A DNA stretch of 64,000 nucleotides from Myxococcota bacterium (GTDB taxonomy: Bacteria > Myxococcota > JAJVIH01), in NCBI GenBank assembly GCA_022072125.1, contig JAJVIH010000016.1, positions 307,856 through 371,855 on the forward strand, in the 5' to 3' direction. Shown here one piece after another: positions 61,201 to 64,000 of this stretch. A program made the translations under genes and the position numbers. Position 1 is the first letter of the stretch; each line of letters opens with the position of its first letter. The notes under the pieces are model-generated. The model saw only the letters and a list, made by a program, of their open reading frames with translations, made no database searches and was not told where the DNA came from.

Positions 61201-64000
61201 GATCGCCGGAGCGTGACCATCCGCGCGACCATCAGCGAGGGGGCTCCAAATGGAGCCGGGATTCCCAACCAGGCGGTGATCGAAAGCCCCGATCTCACGC
61301 GCCCCGTGCTGACCGACGATCCCGTCACTCAGCAGGATAACGATCCCACGATCATCCAGGTTTCCGCCCAGCCTTCCTTCCTCGCGAGCGTCAAACTGGC
61401 GGAGGATCTGAACGGCGGGCGCCTCCAGCCGGGGGATATTCTGCGCTATACGATTGTGCTGCGGAATTCCGGCGACTCTCCGGCGTCGAATGTCACGATC
61501 AGCGACCTGGTGGCGGAGGAACTGACCAATGTGCAGCCGCTGGATGGCGGGCGTTTTGACGCGCCCAGCCGGACCCTGACGTGGAGCCACAACGACATTC
61601 CCTCCCTGAAATCGCTTCCGCCCCAGAACGCGGGCGGCGTCGAACTGCAGTTCCGCTTCACCGCGCAGGTGCGCAACAACGTCCGCAATGGTACGCGCAT
61701 CGAGAACCAGGCGGAAATCTGGTCCGCGGAGATTCCCCGTGATCGGGCGCATAAAACCGATGATCCCAACAAGCCGGGTCCGCCGCAGGATCCCACGGTG
61801 GTGACGGTGATCAGCGGCGGCGATCTGTCCGCCAGCACCAAGCGCGTGGAGTTCGCCAACGGAGCGCCCGCCACGGAAGTACGTCCGGGGGACCGTGTTG
61901 TTTACGTGGTGACGATCATCAACTCCGGCACGGGTCCGCTCTCCAACCTGCGTATCGAAGACCCGCTCGACCAGAGTCTCGGCGTGGATCCCGCGGATAT
62001 CGGCCAGGGCGGCCGTATCGAGAACCGCACCATCATCTGGGACGCCCAGGGCTTGCCGCGTCTGTCGAACGTGGGGCCGGGCGACATCATCGAACTCCGT
62101 TTCACCGCCGTTGTCCGGCCGCCCAGCGCCAGCGCATCCAGCATCGCCAACACGGCGATCGTCAACGCGGGCGGGCTGGCCGATCCGCATCCGGTGGAGT
62201 CGCCGCCGCTGAAACTGGTGTCGCCCGACCTGTCAACCAGTACGAAGACAGTCACCCTGGCGGATGGAACGCCATTGCCGGAAGGCGCCATCGTGCGTCC
62301 GGGAGATGAACTGAAATACTCCATCACGCTGGTCAATACAGGCACGGCGGCGGCGGAAAATATCTCCGTCCGGGATGCGGTCCGCATGGAGTTTCTGGAA
62401 AATATCCGTCCGGGCGAGGGAGGAAACATTCCCGGTCCCGATCCCGCCGTGATTGTGTGGGACAGCGGCTCCACGCCGGGCCTGCGCAACGGTTTGCCGC
62501 CGAATGGCGCGCCCGTTGTGCTCATTTTCACGGCGCGCGTGAAGGACGGCGCGCCCAATGGGACGGAAATCCCCAACCAGGCGGAGATTCAGGTCCGCGG
62601 TTTTGATAAGCCTGTCCTGACCGATGATCCGCGCACGCCGGACGCCGGTGACGCCACGCGCGTGGTGGTCCGCTTCGCCGATCTTTCCAACGCAACCAAG
62701 ACCGTCGAGGACATCAACGGCGGCAAGCCCGCGCCGGGCGACGTGCTGCGTTATTCCATCCGGTTCCGCAACACCGGTACAACGCCCATCCGCAACATCG
62801 CCGTTGAAGACGCGATATCGAAGGACCTGGAAGAGGTAAAGCCGGAACGCGGAGGCGTGGTGGATGGCGATATCCTCCGGTACAACGCGATCACCAATCC
62901 GGAACTGGCGGAATTGCGTCCCGGGCAGGAAGTGGTTCTGGTCTTCACCGCGCGCATCCGCCGCACCGCCGCCGACCGCGCGCGCATTTCCAACCAGGCC
63001 GTGATCCGCGGCGAGGGAATGCGGGAGTCGCGCACGGATGATCCCACCACGCCGAATATCCAGGGCGACGCCACGGTGGTCGAGGTGACGGCGGCGGCCG
63101 ATCTCAACGCCAGCCCCAAGACCTATACGGACGCGAACGCCGGCGAGGTGACGCCGGGCGATCAACTGACTTTTGTCATCATCGCAAGAAACCGCGGAGA
63201 CGCGCCCGCGCGCAATGTGGTGGTGCGCGATGAACTGGACATGAACCTGCTGACGGATATCCAGCCGGGAGCAGGCCGCATGGAAGGAAACGTGATTCGC
63301 TGGGATGCGGCCGGCAATCCAGCGCTGGCGGAAATTCCTCCCGGCGGAGAGGTGTTGTTGTCATTCGGCGCGCGCGTGAAGCCGGGAACGCCCAACGGGT
63401 CCAAAATCCGCAACCAGGCGCTGCTCAACGCCGCCGGTTTCGCCGAGCCCGCCCGCACCGACTGGCCTGAAACGCCCGTTGTGGGCGATCCGGTCGTGAT
63501 CACGGTGGTGGATGCGCCAAGTTTCACGTCGAGCACCAAGGAAGCGCTGGATGTGAATGGAGGCGATCTGCAACCCGGGGATGTGCTGCGTTATATCATC
63601 CGCGTGCGCAACACCGGCAGCCGCGCGGATCGGGAAGTACGGGTGATTGATTCCGTGCCGCGCGGAACTTCGTATGCCGCGGGCAGCGTCACGCTGAACG
63701 GCGAACGTGTCGCCGATGGCGAAAACGGAGCGTTTCCCCTGCAGGAAGGACTGCTGGTCCGCTCTCCGCGATCCGCGAACGCCGGCGAAGTGATTCCCGA
63801 TGACGGCCAGGCGCCGGAAGACGAAATCGCGGTGGTCGCCTTCGACGTGCGCATCAATCTGGAGACTCCGGACGGAACAGTGATCCGCAACCAGGCGCTG
63901 GTGCGCGGCGTGGAAAGCCAGGCCAGAACCGACAATCCGCTGACTCCCGCGATCAAGGGCGATGCGACGGTGGTGGTGGTGGGCCGCGGCGCACCACCAC
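58201..64000 (+). CDS. Giant exported DUF11-repeat surface protein, 3' end missing (over 1930 aa)
   Basis: No stop codon occurs in this frame from 58201 to the window end, so the ORF track omits it. Start GTG 58201 is forced: an in-frame TGA lies 18 bp upstream. Residues 1-33 are a signal peptide (SLAGLLFLWLFPAAALA). Residues about 40-365 form a globular domain with several Cys (AYIWWSGSIEGFPDNNADL, SMAIVWSSPSAAVNRNIILYDGF). From about residue 375 come DUF11 repeats, at least eleven, each of about 125-145 residues with a phrase like KTVEDxNGGxxxPGDxLxYxIxxRNTG and ending near NQAxIxxxxxxxxxTDDP. Such chains form long Ig-like stalks on cell surfaces. An adhesin or sheath role is likely; export route and anchor lie beyond the window. 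Confidence 0.85.
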   Translation, partial: MKAAGDTSQRIFRAAGSLAGLLFLWLFPAAALAIVEGTPPAQIDSFSLFGSLTTTGNTLMEICSSDPRVNCTLLPFSEGLIRGVPPDAEVKKAYIWWSGSIEGFPDNNADLTLPDGSVARDLPGDTCLTASALGGFFYCRKDVTDLIRALGVNRVNGAYRVGNVRARPGYCPDQLPPNPPRPFDPNCQARYAAWSMAIVWSSPSAAVNRNIILYDGFYHLDENEDSPGIAPPFTIGGFVVGNPARAEFTFFGLEGDKQLGVPPQDNPNDPGGYCPTCEDFIKFNGQRLSNETNPPGNIWNSTLPDGSTGLGVDIDAFNVGAGGLNLVRPGDTTATIQPGVGDGVVPTPQGGGGESVFLGWMSFATDSIAPNFRRSLTRKSVDRLKAAVGETLTYTIVAANEGTAPATNVVVRDSIPTGTSYLPNSTVTDCGVNARDVGGTSALVNGLNLGTLNFVGNNSCTIQFRVRINPGAQQGSFIENRASITAKETEPTNTNTVRTLIEAPRIAPPEKKAVNVSGGQVKPNDEIRYIITLRNQGDQEARDLVLRDEIPLHLNLLDVFAPSGQVTTAGRSILVTGIVIPANSSIQITIRARVDTPAEFAQKEPGAVMNGYPLSNQAYVEGEALREPLPSDDPDTQAPLDPTIVRIVTADGPNLTASTKTVNVGSGARVPPGTVVLYTLTVRNAGNQTANNVRLRDTIANDSGLEIVEALNGGTVTNVPGGRRIEWNTGNLAPGASAAAVQFRARVSATAANGKAILNQGFISFDGNPNAIGTDDPATPAQGDPTVIFSDARPDFSTSRKEVSGAPGGVANPGDVVNFTITVRNTGNGPASSLVITDVVDAGLSNITNITPAGRGTWDAQRRVITWNFDSLGLAPETLTLGFSATIRPPDNPESVIRNKALIRSQNSPDSETNEVVIRVADRAFLDDSTKTVEDVDGDGVYNPGDVIQYRITVVNSGRTSARNVVVRDTLDSRLFNISAPGGAVTANTAVFNLGTLAPGDRRSVTIRATISEGAPNGAGIPNQAVIESPDLTRPVLTDDPVTQQDNDPTIIQVSAQPSFLASVKLAEDLNGGRLQPGDILRYTIVLRNSGDSPASNVTISDLVAEELTNVQPLDGGRFDAPSRTLTWSHNDIPSLKSLPPQNAGGVELQFRFTAQVRNNVRNGTRIENQAEIWSAEIPRDRAHKTDDPNKPGPPQDPTVVTVISGGDLSASTKRVEFANGAPATEVRPGDRVVYVVTIINSGTGPLSNLRIEDPLDQSLGVDPADIGQGGRIENRTIIWDAQGLPRLSNVGPGDIIELRFTAVVRPPSASASSIANTAIVNAGGLADPHPVESPPLKLVSPDLSTSTKTVTLADGTPLPEGAIVRPGDELKYSITLVNTGTAAAENISVRDAVRMEFLENIRPGEGGNIPGPDPAVIVWDSGSTPGLRNGLPPNGAPVVLIFTARVKDGAPNGTEIPNQAEIQVRGFDKPVLTDDPRTPDAGDATRVVVRFADLSNATKTVEDINGGKPAPGDVLRYSIRFRNTGTTPIRNIAVEDAISKDLEEVKPERGGVVDGDILRYNAITNPELAELRPGQEVVLVFTARIRRTAADRARISNQAVIRGEGMRESRTDDPTTPNIQGDATVVEVTAAADLNASPKTYTDANAGEVTPGDQLTFVIIARNRGDAPARNVVVRDELDMNLLTDIQPGAGRMEGNVIRWDAAGNPALAEIPPGGEVLLSFGARVKPGTPNGSKIRNQALLNAAGFAEPARTDWPETPVVGDPVVITVVDAPSFTSSTKEALDVNGGDLQPGDVLRYIIRVRNTGSRADREVRVIDSVPRGTSYAAGSVTLNGERVADGENGAFPLQEGLLVRSPRSANAGEVIPDDGQAPEDEIAVVAFDVRINLETPDGTVIRNQALVRGVESQARTDNPLTPAIKGDATVVVVGRGAPP
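59325..64000 (+). repeat. Tandem DUF11 repeat array within the giant protein
   Basis: Repeat starts can be seen near 59331, 59731, 60165, 60577, 60960, 61370, 61825, 62229, 62680, 63100 and 63520, a spacing of about 380-450 bp. The repeats are diverged at DNA level but keep the same protein pattern; the antisense ORFs at 59473-60918, 60985-62190 and 62233-63165 are shadows of this regular composition. Confidence 0.75.

Noticed and set aside
59473-63165. Minus-strand ORFs of 481, 401 and 310 aa opposite the giant protein
   Set aside because: Their regular composition reflects the DUF11 repeats on the other strand.

Overview
The window is about 62-63% GC, densely coded on both strands, and comes from a Gram-negative bacterium. 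It carries lipopolysaccharide genes (kdsA, lpxK, lpxL, a heptosyltransferase and heptose-activation enzymes), lipoproteins with lipoboxes, and ExbB/ExbD-type motor proteins. Three eukaryote-like Ser/Thr kinases, a CarD regulator, an MshEN-domain protein, ASH/FG-GAP and DUF11 surface proteins and an AglRQS-like motor triad point to the deltaproteobacterial grade (Myxococcota-like). That placement is inference from gene content; there is no rRNA or ribosomal marker here to confirm it. I see no insertion sequence, integrase, CRISPR array or prophage.

Layout. 1-4.1 kb (-): DUF3108 protein, dihydroorotase and a truncated MshEN protein. 4.35-8.4 kb (+): a large ASH/FG-GAP lipoprotein. 8.6-13.3 kb (-): GH3 protein with kdsA, then a zinc-ribbon/kinase/RDD membrane protein. 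13.7-15.7 kb: small lipoprotein, SRPBCC protein, tRNA-Ser, carD. 15.8-18.0 kb (-): two membrane proteins of unknown role. 18.1-20.6 kb (+): a tight MoxR ATPase / CWC protein / Dam methylase / PD-(D/E)XK-like nuclease group. 20.75-24.5 kb (+): lipoprotein and two more kinases, the second ending in a ribbon-helix-helix-like domain. 24.8-28.0 kb (+): grpE, dnaK, tRNA-Lys, tRNA-Glu. 28.0-34.3 kb (-): seven-gene LPS operon with mostly 4-bp overlaps. 34.5-39.8 kb (+): acyl-CoA desaturase broken by an in-frame TAA, metal-site protein, VanX-like dipeptidase, lytic transglycosylase, small membrane protein. 40-41.5 kb (-): APS reductase and a lipoprotein. 41.9-43.8 kb (+): TolQ-ExbD-ExbD. 44.3-46.4 kb (-): Cys-rich antistasin-like repeat lipoprotein. 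46.6-53.5 kb: DUF4124-like protein, class I aldolase, charged small protein, carotenoid oxygenase, CoxG-like protein, DUF2461 protein, NfeD-like protein. 53.7-64 kb (+): GCS2-type ligase, glpA, glpB, and a giant DUF11-repeat protein running off the right end.

How the genes fit together. KdsA (Kdo synthesis), the two heptose-activation enzymes, heptosyltransferase, LpxK, LpxL and two glycosyltransferases cover much of lipid A/inner-core assembly. VanX-like dipeptidase and lytic transglycosylase act on peptidoglycan. GrpE-DnaK is a chaperone unit. The three kinases and CarD suggest extensive signalling. Several promoters are readable (TTGAC-type -35, TAtACc/TACAAT-type -10), and many gene ends carry perfect GC-rich hairpins.

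Best candidates for something new: a Ser/Thr kinase fused to a ribbon-helix-helix-like domain; the MoxR-CWC-Dam-nuclease operon behind a promoter with a built-in palindrome; the Cys-rich repeat lipoprotein; and the desaturase with an in-frame stop between its histidine boxes.
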